Source: Pseudomonadota bacterium
GTDB taxonomy: Bacteria > Myxococcota_A > Polyangia > Haliangiales > Haliangiaceae
Direction: 5' to 3'
NCBI GenBank assembly: GCA_022360315.1
Contig: JAKSDA010000537.1
Span: 1 to 39,947 of the forward strand
DNA length: 39,947 nt
Shown: piece after piece, positions 16,083-24,934 of the stretch
How positions within the stretch are numbered: position 1 is the first letter of the stretch
How the letters are laid out: each line of letters opens with the position of its first letter
The notes under the pieces: model-generated
Database searches by the model: none
The model's input: the letters and a program-made list of their open reading frames with translations, nothing else
What the model was told of the DNA's origin: nothing
Translations under genes and position numbers: made by a program

Positions 16083-17717
16083 CTACTTCGCGGCAGCGCC
16101 GAGAAAGAGACGTGCGCTGGTGTCGGCGAAGCCCAGGGTCATAGCCGCTGATGTGGGCGACGCACTGGCGACACCGTCCTCGAATTCGGTGAGACCGAGG
16201 CCGCCTACACCAGTCATAGCCGCTGATGTGGGCGACGCACTGGCGACAGCCATTCGAGTCAGATCGACAAAGAGCACGACGCTGTCTTTCTGCTGACGTG
16301 CCATGGTAAGGACCTGGGCCAGATCTCCGGTCGGTTTCAGACCGCTCGACTTGCCTCGTACCGAGTCGATGACGTCGCGAATTGCCCCCTCATCGCCCAT
16401 GCCGCCGAGAAAGTACGAATCCACGGTTGCAAAATAGGAGTCGTTGTTGCCACCTGACTGCGCGGCGATCGCGGCCTGTGCTACAGCGGTGTTTTCCTTG
16501 AGTTCGACCAGGGTTTTCTGTCTGGCCACCTCGATGCCGTCGTGTACGAACGCGCCGAGCTCGATCGAGATGGTTTGCGTCACTCCCATCATCTCCATCT
16601 CGACATCGGCCATTGCTTTCATCATGCGGACGAGCTGGTTTTTCGCCCTGGCTCCGTCGGTAACTCGAAACAGCTGGCTGAGTCGGGGCCGGGGCAAGAA
16701 GGAGGTCAGCCCCATAGCAAACTCGCCACTGGTGAGTTCTACCCACGGCTCGATCAGCGAACGCATCTGGTCGTTGTTTTTGTCGCCGCTGCCTTTGCTG
16801 AGCACCGCACCGAATACCCGAGTCGCCATATCCACAGCGGTGTCGAGCGCGGGTCCGATGTGCAGCTCACCGCCGATCACGAGGGCTGGACTGGCGGCCG
16901 GTAATTTGGCCATTAACTCGAAATTGTTGGACCGCTGCGCTGAAATGATACCCGCGAGTAAAGATCCCGGACGGGGGTGCAGGATGACGTCGATACCGGC
17001 CAGTTTTCCCTTGACCGCCGGGGATAATTCGACTGATTCAGTCTGTTCGGTCAGGCCGGAAAATACCTGCATGTAGACGTCGAGAAACTGGCTCAACGGC
17101 CCGGTTGCACCCAGCGCGGCAAATTTTCTCTTGATCTCGCCAATCTCCGACTGAACATTGGCTCGATAGCTGGCCATGACCGGCTCGATAAACACGGTAG
17201 CTCGCGTTTTGGACTTGCTGGTGCGAGACAGGCTCAGTCCATATTCCGACATCTTGGCGATCGACACGACATCGCTGGCCCCGATGACAGCGAACCCGTC
17301 CTTGGCAACGACCTCAGCTGGTGAGGCGCTTTTTTTGAGTTTATCCCCGTCAGTTACCGACACGGCGAGCAGAACTGGATACTCGTGCTTCTTGGGGGCG
17401 ACGAAAATAGCCCGCACAGGCCTGGCCAGGTCGGCGCCGTCGAGACTGGACGCACTGGCCAATTGGGGAATCTTTGCGGCGAGCATGGCGGTCAGAAACC
17501 CGGATGAGCCGGGCTGAAACGTATTGATGACCTCGGCTGCGCTCCCCACATCGTGCAGCGACGGCAGCTCGAGCAATGCAATGACTTCGTGCGGTCGCTC
17601 GACCTTCTGCTGGTCGGTTTCATCGCGGCTGCGCTTTTGACTGTCCTTGGTACATGCCGATGCGATAAACCCAATAGCCATCAGCACAGAGCAAAAAAAC
17701 GCAATCTTTGCAGTCAT
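16083..17717 (-). CDS. Lipoprotein of unknown function (about 544 residues)
   Basis: Start placed at ATG 17717, giving the signal MTAKIAFFCSVLMAIGFIASAC with a lipobox cysteine; an upstream in-frame ATG at 17768 would bury it. After a charged linker come repeated alpha/beta segments (HEVIALLELPSLHDVGSAAE, FVAPKKHEYPVLLAVSV, DGFAVIGASDVVSIAKMSEY), reminiscent of DUF3352-type exported proteins, though I cannot assign the family firmly. The C-terminus holds a duplicated VASASPTSAAMT segment encoded by a 36-bp direct repeat. The gene is convergent with the amine-oxidase-like gene. Function unknown; envelope location likely. Confidence 0.8.
   Translation of the reverse strand: MTAKIAFFCSVLMAIGFIASACTKDSQKRSRDETDQQKVERPHEVIALLELPSLHDVGSAAEVINTFQPGSSGFLTAMLAAKIPQLASASSLDGADLARPVRAIFVAPKKHEYPVLLAVSVTDGDKLKKSASPAEVVAKDGFAVIGASDVVSIAKMSEYGLSLSRTSKSKTRATVFIEPVMASYRANVQSEIGEIKRKFAALGATGPLSQFLDVYMQVFSGLTEQTESVELSPAVKGKLAGIDVILHPRPGSLLAGIISAQRSNNFELMAKLPAASPALVIGGELHIGPALDTAVDMATRVFGAVLSKGSGDKNNDQMRSLIEPWVELTSGEFAMGLTSFLPRPRLSQLFRVTDGARAKNQLVRMMKAMADVEMEMMGVTQTISIELGAFVHDGIEVARQKTLVELKENTAVAQAAIAAQSGGNNDSYFATVDSYFLGGMGDEGAIRDVIDSVRGKSSGLKPTGDLAQVLTMARQQKDSVVLFVDLTRMAVASASPTSAAMTGVGGLGLTEFEDGVASASPTSAAMTLGFADTSARLFLGAAAK
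16138..16248. repeat. Perfect 36-bp direct repeat, 75-bp period
   Basis: The segment starting GTCATAGCCGCTGATG is present at 16138-16173 and 16213-16248 without mismatch. The 75-bp offset keeps the frame, so the lipoprotein carries the same 12-residue segment (VASASPTSAAMT) twice, 25 residues apart. Confidence 0.92.
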
Positions 17718-17932
17718 CGCCGGGGGGCACGAGACCGTCGAGTATGCTATTCGATGGACGGACTTCATCGGGGCAGTCTGCGCTCATTGCAGCCGCTGTG
17801 CAATAGTAATTGCCCGACACAGCACTGGCCGAATCGGCGGCCGGTAGCCTCGCAACAGAAACGCCTCGCTCGATCACAGCGAATGTGATCCACAACGAAT
17901 GCGTTTTTGTTGCGCCGATAGTCGCGTTGTGA

Positions 17933-18598
17933 CTACGACGCAGCGATGATGCGCAGTCGGCTGCGTACCCCCAAAACTGCCGATTCAGCTTCGTCGAGCG
18001 CAGTGACCAGTTCTTTTCCGAAAACGTCGCCGACTGTGGCGCGGCTCACGCGATAGACACTCGGTGCAGTCGAGTCGCGCGAGCACGAATAATCGGGGTA
18101 ATCATCGGATAAGACGATGCCGTCACTCTGATAGGTCAGTGGAAACAAGCGGCACACGTGCGGCTTGACGCCGCGGAAGTCCCAGTCACCCTCCAGGGCA
18201 GCGCGGTGAATGGCACAGCCTCGCTGGTCGTGGGCCACAAAAACACAGCCGCCTGCGTGGGTCTCGGTACGGACATAGCGACCGGAAGGATAATCTGCGT
18301 CCTCGGTCTCCCAGTCATCAAACCACGGCATGGCCGCCACGTCGCTGCGGAGCAGTGCAGCGATCTCGCCTTTTCGCCGCAAGATCGCGTCTCGTTCGCC
18401 CACATCTACGTCCACTCCGTACCGGCAGCAGGCATCGAGCTTGCTGCGTTTGCGCCTGCGTATGATGCGACAGCTGTGACTCATACAGTCGGGGGTGACC
18501 TTCTTGGTAAAGATCGCCCGCTGCGCCCATACGAATCGGGGATGATTGAGGGATATATACGCACTCACTCTCCCAACCGTACCAGCTGGCAGTGACAA
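17933..18598 (-). CDS. YkgJ/DUF3109-like cysteine-cluster protein
   Basis: 221 residues from a TTG at 18598; a GTG at 18568 is an alternative start. The cysteine and histidine pattern is that of YkgJ-type putative metal-binding proteins: DCMSHSC, then LDACCRYGVDV, then GGCVFVAHDQRGCAIHRAAL, and finally KPHVCRLFPL. Such proteins are predicted to hold zinc or an iron-sulphur cluster, but their activity is largely unknown. The C-terminal 60 residues are helical (VSRATVGDVFGKELVTALDEAE). It lies alone between the lipoprotein gene and a divergent membrane protein gene. Confidence 0.8.
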   Translation of the reverse strand: MSLPAGTVGRVSAYISLNHPRFVWAQRAIFTKKVTPDCMSHSCRIIRRRKRSKLDACCRYGVDVDVGERDAILRRKGEIAALLRSDVAAMPWFDDWETEDADYPSGRYVRTETHAGGCVFVAHDQRGCAIHRAALEGDWDFRGVKPHVCRLFPLTYQSDGIVLSDDYPDYSCSRDSTAPSVYRVSRATVGDVFGKELVTALDEAESAVLGVRSRLRIIAAS

Positions 18599-18757
18599 TT
18601 TGCGAGCCCTGTCATCACTACCCGCGATGATGTCGGAAAGGATGCCATGCGACCGTGCGCGGCCCGACCGCTTTGCGCTCGCGTGGTCGGCTATCCGATC
18701 GGTCGGTTTCTGTCCTTGCTACTTTCCCGTGCTGTACCAGTGGGGTAGGCTGGCGGC

Positions 18758-19189
18758 ATGCGAGCGATCACCATGTTTCGGGCAGCTGCATGGCTCGGTG
18801 TCGCTGTGATCTTCTGGTCGCTCAATGTTCGTTGGGGCACAGACACCGGCGTGGGAGGTGGACCGCCGACGTCCCAGTGGGAGCGATTTGTTGTCGCGGC
18901 TGGATTACTCGCTCTGATCGCCGCACTGTCGTTATCGCTGTCGGGTCGCAAGGACTATCCCCCGAGCTTCATGGCACGCGGCGTCGCAGCACTTTCAGCT
19001 GCCATTATCGCGAGCATAGCCTTCTATCTTCACAGCCAGGCCACCGGTGCACTCGAGTTTGCCCTCGAGGGTGATGGCTGGACCTGGCTAGTGGTCGGAG
19101 GAGCGCTCGTGGTCGGAGCTGTGCTCGGCTCGTTCGGCCTCAAAGCACCGATCAAACGGCCTGGCAAGCGACGCAAGCGGCGTCATTAG
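18758..19189 (+). CDS. Small integral membrane protein, unknown family
   Basis: 143 residues with four predicted transmembrane helices (about 7-24, 45-62, 72-91, 105-125) and a strongly basic C-terminal tail (KRPGKRRKRRH) that should lie in the cytoplasm. No family is recognised. TAGGCT lies exactly 12 nt before the ATG and no Shine-Dalgarno is present, so the transcript may be leaderless. The gene is convergent with the membrane protein gene ending at 19197, only seven bases away. Confidence 0.72.
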   Translation: MRAITMFRAAAWLGVAVIFWSLNVRWGTDTGVGGGPPTSQWERFVVAAGLLALIAALSLSLSGRKDYPPSFMARGVAALSAAIIASIAFYLHSQATGALEFALEGDGWTWLVVGGALVVGAVLGSFGLKAPIKRPGKRRKRRH

Positions 19190-19196
19190 TTCATAT

Positions 19197-20219
19197 TCAC
19201 TCGCCGGGCCGCCGATGGCTCGAACGCCCGGCAAATACACCGAGACCAATCGCCGCGATCCCGGCCATCAGAATGCCCAGAGCGAGGTCATCGCATTTGT
19301 GGATGGCGTCGCGGATCGCGTTGACCGTCATGGTTTCGGCCGCGCGGACTGCGAGGTCGCCAACCGGATCGTCACGCGGTGTCAGCCCGGCACGCTGTTC
19401 GAGGCGTTCCTCGAACACCCTGTCTGTAATCACAGTGTCACCAATATTGACCGCGACCAGATAGGCCACTGCCGACAGGGAGATCACTGCGCCGACGGCC
19501 AGTAAGAGCTGCGACGTCGGGGCAGAATTGACCACGACAACCAGGAGGAGACCGATGGCGAGTAGGCCGAGAGCGGCCACACGAGTCATCTCGAGAATGT
19601 CCACGACCCGCCGCACTTCGACCTGGGCCGGCGAATTGGCATCCAGCCAATCTTTGCCGGCGTGCGCGGTCTCGCGGGCTAGATCGAGGCTGTCGGGGAT
19701 GTTGGCCAGCGCCCGGGCTACCGCAGCCTCGTAGTCCGCCCGGGTCTGTTTGCCCGCCCGGCTGTCGCGACAAGCTCGCCGGCCAAAAAGACGACTGCAC
19801 TGCTTTTCCATCTTGTCGGCGATGCGCAAAAAACCGTCTTGTAAGCGCTGTCGCCTGGTGCTCAAATCGATTGGATCGGCCGGCCCATTGGTGTCGCTCA
19901 GAACAGCGATTACTTCGCGGTATCCCCGGGCGAACGAAGCGTAGAACCAGGTGGCGTCGACGACCTCGCGCAGGACAGCGCCGGCCTCGCCGAGTGCAAA
20001 CTCCTCGACGTCGCGGCTGTATTTGGCGCTCTTGCGCATTTCTACGGCCAGGGCTTCTTGCCCGGCGCGCACGGCCATGCCGTGCAGATCGCTGGTCCGG
20101 GCGGTATCGGTCACTGCGTCGGCGTCGGTCGCGTATGACAAGATCGAGTGGACGAAGAGAGACGCCAGAAAACCTGCGATGCACAGGATGCCGGCAAAGA
20201 TGGTCGCAACGACGCGCAA
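19197..20219 (-). CDS. Four-helix integral membrane protein with large extracytoplasmic helical domain
   Basis: 340 residues from TTG 20219, which has GGAG about ten bases upstream. An N-terminal membrane anchor (VVATIFAGILCIAGFLASLFV) is followed by about 170 mostly helical residues (30-205) with two cysteines (CSRLFGRRAC). Two adjacent transmembrane helices lie at about 213-258, with a short loop and a last helix near 310-330. No family is recognised. The layout resembles membrane sensor proteins, but there is no output domain. Function unknown. Confidence 0.75.
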   Translation of the reverse strand: MRVVATIFAGILCIAGFLASLFVHSILSYATDADAVTDTARTSDLHGMAVRAGQEALAVEMRKSAKYSRDVEEFALGEAGAVLREVVDATWFYASFARGYREVIAVLSDTNGPADPIDLSTRRQRLQDGFLRIADKMEKQCSRLFGRRACRDSRAGKQTRADYEAAVARALANIPDSLDLARETAHAGKDWLDANSPAQVEVRRVVDILEMTRVAALGLLAIGLLLVVVVNSAPTSQLLLAVGAVISLSAVAYLVAVNIGDTVITDRVFEERLEQRAGLTPRDDPVGDLAVRAAETMTVNAIRDAIHKCDDLALGILMAGIAAIGLGVFAGRSSHRRPGE

Positions 20220-20317
20220 GATTCAGCGATCTCCGAAAGTTGTTGAGGTTCGTCGCCGAGGGTCGGCGGTCAGGTCCGCCTGGGCCGCTCGCTCGTCGAG
20301 CATCAGGGACGCGCTGA

Positions 20318-21529
20318 CTATACCTCGACAGCTCGTCTCGGGGTCGCGCCGGCCACTTCGGCCTGACTCATCGTCTCTACTGTGGTGTCCGGCTCATGGG
20401 CTGTGGTGTCCGGCTCATGGGCTGTGGTGTCCGGCTCATGGGCTGCGGTGTCCGGCTCATGGGCTGTGGTGTCCGGCTCATGGGCTGTGGTGTCCGGCTC
20501 ATGGGCTGTGGTGTCCGGCTCATGGGCTGCGGTGTCCGGCTCATGTATTGCCCTGGTTTGCTCTTCGGCGGCTTTTGCCCGACTGGAGGTGGGGGAAGCA
20601 TCGCCGACACCGCGGGTTTTGTTGTACACGCTACGCGTGGCCTCGATCATCTGCCGGGCAAACACCTTGGGCTTCTCTTCGACGATGCGGGCGCCGCTCT
20701 TGAACGTTCGCTTCAGCCGTTTTTTCTTGGTTCGCTTGATCGCCTTGAGAACGCGCTCTCGTTCATCGGCGGTGGCACGCTCGCGCACGAACTCTTCCAG
20801 TACCATCAGATCAATGATCTTGCCGAGTTTTTCGGCCAGATTGGCAAATTGTCGGTGCCGCTCGCGCCCCGTGCCGCTGTCCTCGACGCTGGTCAGGAGC
20901 TCGGTTTGATAATTGAGCTCCTTGGTGCGTTTTCGCCACTCGTGGATGCCGTCGTCGTGGCCGCTGGTGTGGGCCTCTTGCATTTTGCGCCGAGCGCGCT
21001 GGTAGCTCTTCCGGATGGCCCTGGCAAGGTCGCGCCAGGTGACTCGATCGGGTAGCGCAGCGGCGAATGTGTCCGGCAGAGGATCTAGCCGAGTGGCACC
21101 CTGGCGCAAAATCTCGACCACGGACTCGGGACTCATCGTGTCCGCCGGCGCGGTTGCATTGCGCAGATTCTCGGTCAGGGCGGGCACTCGAGCGGCAAGA
21201 TCCAGACTCTCGAGCGTGCTCAAGACGACGTCGCGATCGCGCTGGGCAGATGTGATGCGATGGAGCGAGCGCAACTCGTTCGACAACTTGCCGTGAGCCT
21301 GTGTGCCGAGGAAACTCCGGGCCAGGCGTATCAGTGCCCGGGCGCGGCGGAGCGCTTTGCGATACCTGTGCACGGCAGTCACCGGATCGGCGGCCGCTGC
21401 GCGTGCACAGTCCTGCGCATGCGCCACGATGTCCGCAAAGGCTGCTTTTAACCCCTCCGCCAGAGAACCTGTCGGAGGTAAAACCAGACGTGCTGACCTG
21501 CTGGATGTTGAAGGGACTTGTTCGACCAT
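20318..21529 (-). CDS. CHAD-domain protein with C-terminal HEPDTTA repeat tail
   Basis: 403 residues from ATG 21529. Residues about 20-290 form a CHAD domain: VHRYRKALRRARALIRL near the start, HRITSAQRDRDVV, and IHEWRKRTKELNYQTELL, with the conserved His and basic residues that bind polyphosphate in known CHAD proteins. A basic segment (KRTKKKRLKRTFKSGARI) follows. The tail is nine near-perfect copies of the heptapeptide HEPDTTA (HEPDTAA in two), ending VETMSQAE. CHAD proteins often act with CYTH triphosphatases or localise to polyphosphate granules; no CYTH gene is in the window. The acidic, Pro-containing tail is probably extended. Confidence 0.9.
   Translation of the reverse strand: MVEQVPSTSSRSARLVLPPTGSLAEGLKAAFADIVAHAQDCARAAAADPVTAVHRYRKALRRARALIRLARSFLGTQAHGKLSNELRSLHRITSAQRDRDVVLSTLESLDLAARVPALTENLRNATAPADTMSPESVVEILRQGATRLDPLPDTFAAALPDRVTWRDLARAIRKSYQRARRKMQEAHTSGHDDGIHEWRKRTKELNYQTELLTSVEDSGTGRERHRQFANLAEKLGKIIDLMVLEEFVRERATADERERVLKAIKRTKKKRLKRTFKSGARIVEEKPKVFARQMIEATRSVYNKTRGVGDASPTSSRAKAAEEQTRAIHEPDTAAHEPDTTAHEPDTTAHEPDTTAHEPDTAAHEPDTTAHEPDTTAHEPDTTVETMSQAEVAGATPRRAVEV
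20380..20550. repeat. Tandem 21-bp array in the CHAD gene
   Basis: About eight near-identical copies of the 21-bp unit GGCTCATGGGCTGTGGTGTCC (plus strand) encode the HEPDTTA heptads on the minus strand. Two copies carry GCGGTG instead of GTGGTG. The array is homogeneous enough to expand or contract by slippage. Confidence 0.92.
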
Positions 21530-22082
21530 CAATGGTACTACTTTGCTTCCGTGCTTTGTCTACTCACCGGTGAGGGACTGTTATCGCTGAACTCGGGTCC
21601 GGCAACGGCGAGGCGCACTACCTCCCCTTGCCGACCGCTGGCGCACATGCCGATGACTGTCCAAAACCTGCGAGTTTGGCATTGATTCTTATGTTCAATA
21701 TTACATTTAGACCGCAACAAACCGTACGGCGCCTGCACTCACGAGCAGAACATAACCCATCGAGTCTACCCGATTTTGTCTGGATTGCGGAAAGCTCCGG
21801 TTTGATCTGGAAACCGAGACTACCGGTTTTTCATTTCGGGTCAGAATATTTCTGGCCGTCCCAATCAGTCGGAGACCGAGGCGCTCGGGTGGAAGTCGGG
21901 CAGGGAATGCGAAGTGTCTGGCCGGGCGACGTATCGGTTGCGAGGCTGGCGCGAAGGCGTGCCGACTTGCGTTGCGAGGCCAACCCAGGCAAGCTCGGCC
22001 TTCGGACCTCTCGTCCGCGCTCGCCACTCCCTCGCCTCAGGGGAAAGCGGCGCGCGAACCGCCACTTGGCAAGGAACATGCC
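21530..22082. other. Gap between divergent CHAD and phosphatase genes
   Basis: No supported gene. Around 21680-21800 the sequence is clearly more AT-rich (TTATGTTCAATATTACATTT). A small terminator-like stem AAACCG (21811-21816), seven-base loop, CGGTTT (21824-21829) followed by TT occurs on the plus strand, but no upstream gene needs it. A plus-strand open frame at 21628-22089 overlaps the phosphatase start and lacks domain character. Confidence 0.4.
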
Positions 22083-23777
<1,695 letters not shown>

Positions 23778-23781
23778 ATGG

Positions 23782-23798
23782 ACCGAGCCCGGCTCGGT
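23782..23798. terminator. Hairpin between convergent phosphatase and NrtS-like genes
   Basis: ACCGAG, loop CCCGG, CTCGGT (23782-23798), five bases after the phosphatase stop codon and before the stop codon of the convergent gene. A weak GGTTCCT follows. It may end transcription from both sides. Confidence 0.5.
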
Positions 23799-23820
23799 TC
23801 CTGGCCCGGGCTCTTCGAGC

Positions 23821-24069
23821 CTACCGATAACGCGACTGGCGTGACGCCAGCAGTCCAGATACCATCGAGACCGAAAACGGCACGCAATAGCACAGCCCGA
23901 GCTTGAGAAAGAAGTAATCACATATGGGCTCTTTCTCGATATGATCGCCGTGGTTGATGAGCACCAGCATCGTGCCCACCGCGAACGCTATGATCAGAGA
24001 ACGGCGCAGATTGTCTCGCATGGCTCGACAAATACGGGATCGCCAGATATGGGACATGGACAAGTCCAT
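23821..24069 (-). CDS. nrtS: NrtS-like small membrane protein
   Basis: 82 residues from ATG 24069; the open frame starts at 24147 and further in-frame ATG codons occur at 24057 and 24021, none with a clear ribosome-binding site. Two transmembrane helices, LRRSLIIAFAVGTMLVLINHGD and LGLCYCVPFSVSMVSGLLASRQ, have the order and motifs of the NrtS family (VGTxLxxINxGD, YxVPFxVSxxG). NrtS proteins are small membrane proteins linked to nitrate and nitrite transport. No nitrate genes are visible nearby, so the role here is inferred only from family resemblance. Confidence 0.75.
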   Translation of the reverse strand: MDLSMSHIWRSRICRAMRDNLRRSLIIAFAVGTMLVLINHGDHIEKEPICDYFFLKLGLCYCVPFSVSMVSGLLASRQSRYR

Positions 24070-24282
24070 CGAGTTGAGCAGATTATTGGAGTCGAGATGT
24101 GGTGCTGTGGTGCTATACGTCTGATGGTCGGTCCCCTTTTGCCCCACGGCCGAGCGGGGACATAATACCGGGCCGCGACCGCAACACCAGTTGATGAAAT
24201 GCGCCCATGCACTTTCGGGGCCATTTTCGTATGTCCTTAAAATCGCCGTCGAAACTTTCTTCTCTGGTTTCTGTTATCATCC

Positions 24283-24314
24283 ATTATGGAATATGTAGTA
24301 TTCTATTATGGAAT
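24283..24314. promoter_or_regulatory. Paired 10-bp direct repeat flanking an inverted repeat (candidate activator site)
   Basis: ATTATGGAAT occurs at 24283-24292 and 24305-24314, a 22-bp period (two helical turns). Between and overlapping them lies the inverted repeat GAATA-N5-TATTC (24289-24303). The site is about 90-125 bp upstream of the predicted start of the sigma-54-type promoter, the usual distance for an enhancer. The activator encoded at 24935 is the obvious candidate binder. Confidence 0.5.
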
Positions 24315-24379
24315 GACGGGCTTTCCGGGTTGGAATAAGAAGTGGTGCAAAATCAAGCAGTAAGGCTTTCCAGCCTGGC

Positions 24380-24395
24380 TGGCATGATCTGTGCC
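24380..24395 (+). promoter_or_regulatory. Candidate sigma-54 promoter (TGGCATG-N4-GTGCC)
   Basis: TGGCATG at 24380-24386, four bases, then GTGCC. The GG (24381-24382) and GC (24393-24394) are separated by exactly ten bases, as sigma-54 requires; the -12 part matches imperfectly. Transcription would begin around 24406, almost at the start codon of the ECF sigma gene. Confidence 0.5.
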
Positions 24396-24408
24396 TTGTT
24401 AAGATGTG

Positions 24409-24930
24409 ATGAGTGAAACACTTCACTTTGGCCAACGAGAATGGCTTCTGGCGTACCGCGTGGCCCTGCGTGTTCTCAAGGTACCTGATCAGGCCGAGGA
24501 TGCCGCCCAGGAGGCGCTGATGCACGCATACGCCTCTCGGCAGAGTTTCGCCGGACGCTCTCAGCCAGATTCCTGGCTTTATCGGATCGCCCACAATACA
24601 GCGGTGACCCACCTGCGCAAGCCATTTAGCCGGCGCTATGCCTCGGCAGATGTATTCGAGACCATGGACCAGCGCTCGTCTGGGCAGCCCGAGCCGCTGT
24701 CGCCAGAACGCCATGCTATTGCCAGTCAGCTCGCCGATCGCCTCCGCGACTGTCTAGAAGGTCTGCGCAAGCAAGATCGCGTGGCGTTTATCGAGCGCTT
24801 TCTGCTGGGCACGAGCGAACGCGAACTGGGCCAAATACTGGGAGTTTCCACAAACGCGGCCAAGCAGCGGGCATTTCGCGTCCGCCGTGCGGTTCGCAGT
24901 CGTATCGCTGAAGTCGGATTGACCCCGTGA
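24409..24930 (+). CDS. ECF-type (sigma-70 family) RNA polymerase sigma factor
   Basis: 173 residues from ATG 24409 (GTG 24406 is also possible). Region 2 spans about 10-85 with DQAEDAAQEALMHAYAS and the -10-binding helix FAGRSQPDSWLYRIAHNTAVTHLRK. Region 4 spans about 115-170: LEGLRKQDRVAFIERFLLGTSERELGQILGVSTNAAKQRAFRVRRAVR, a helix-turn-helix for the -35. No C-terminal extension and no anti-sigma gene adjacent. The next gene, an enhancer-binding protein, starts four bases after the stop codon, so they form an operon. The pairing suggests that sigma-54 control acts on an ECF factor. Confidence 0.93.
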   Translation: MSETLHFGQREWLLAYRVALRVLKVPDQAEDAAQEALMHAYASRQSFAGRSQPDSWLYRIAHNTAVTHLRKPFSRRYASADVFETMDQRSSGQPEPLSPERHAIASQLADRLRDCLEGLRKQDRVAFIERFLLGTSERELGQILGVSTNAAKQRAFRVRRAVRSRIAEVGLTP

Positions 24931-24934
24931 TGCC

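Noticed and set aside
21811..21831. Terminator-like stem AAACCG/CGGTTT with short T-run
   Set aside because: Only six pairs, and no plus-strand gene upstream needs termination; kept as a note in the gap entry.
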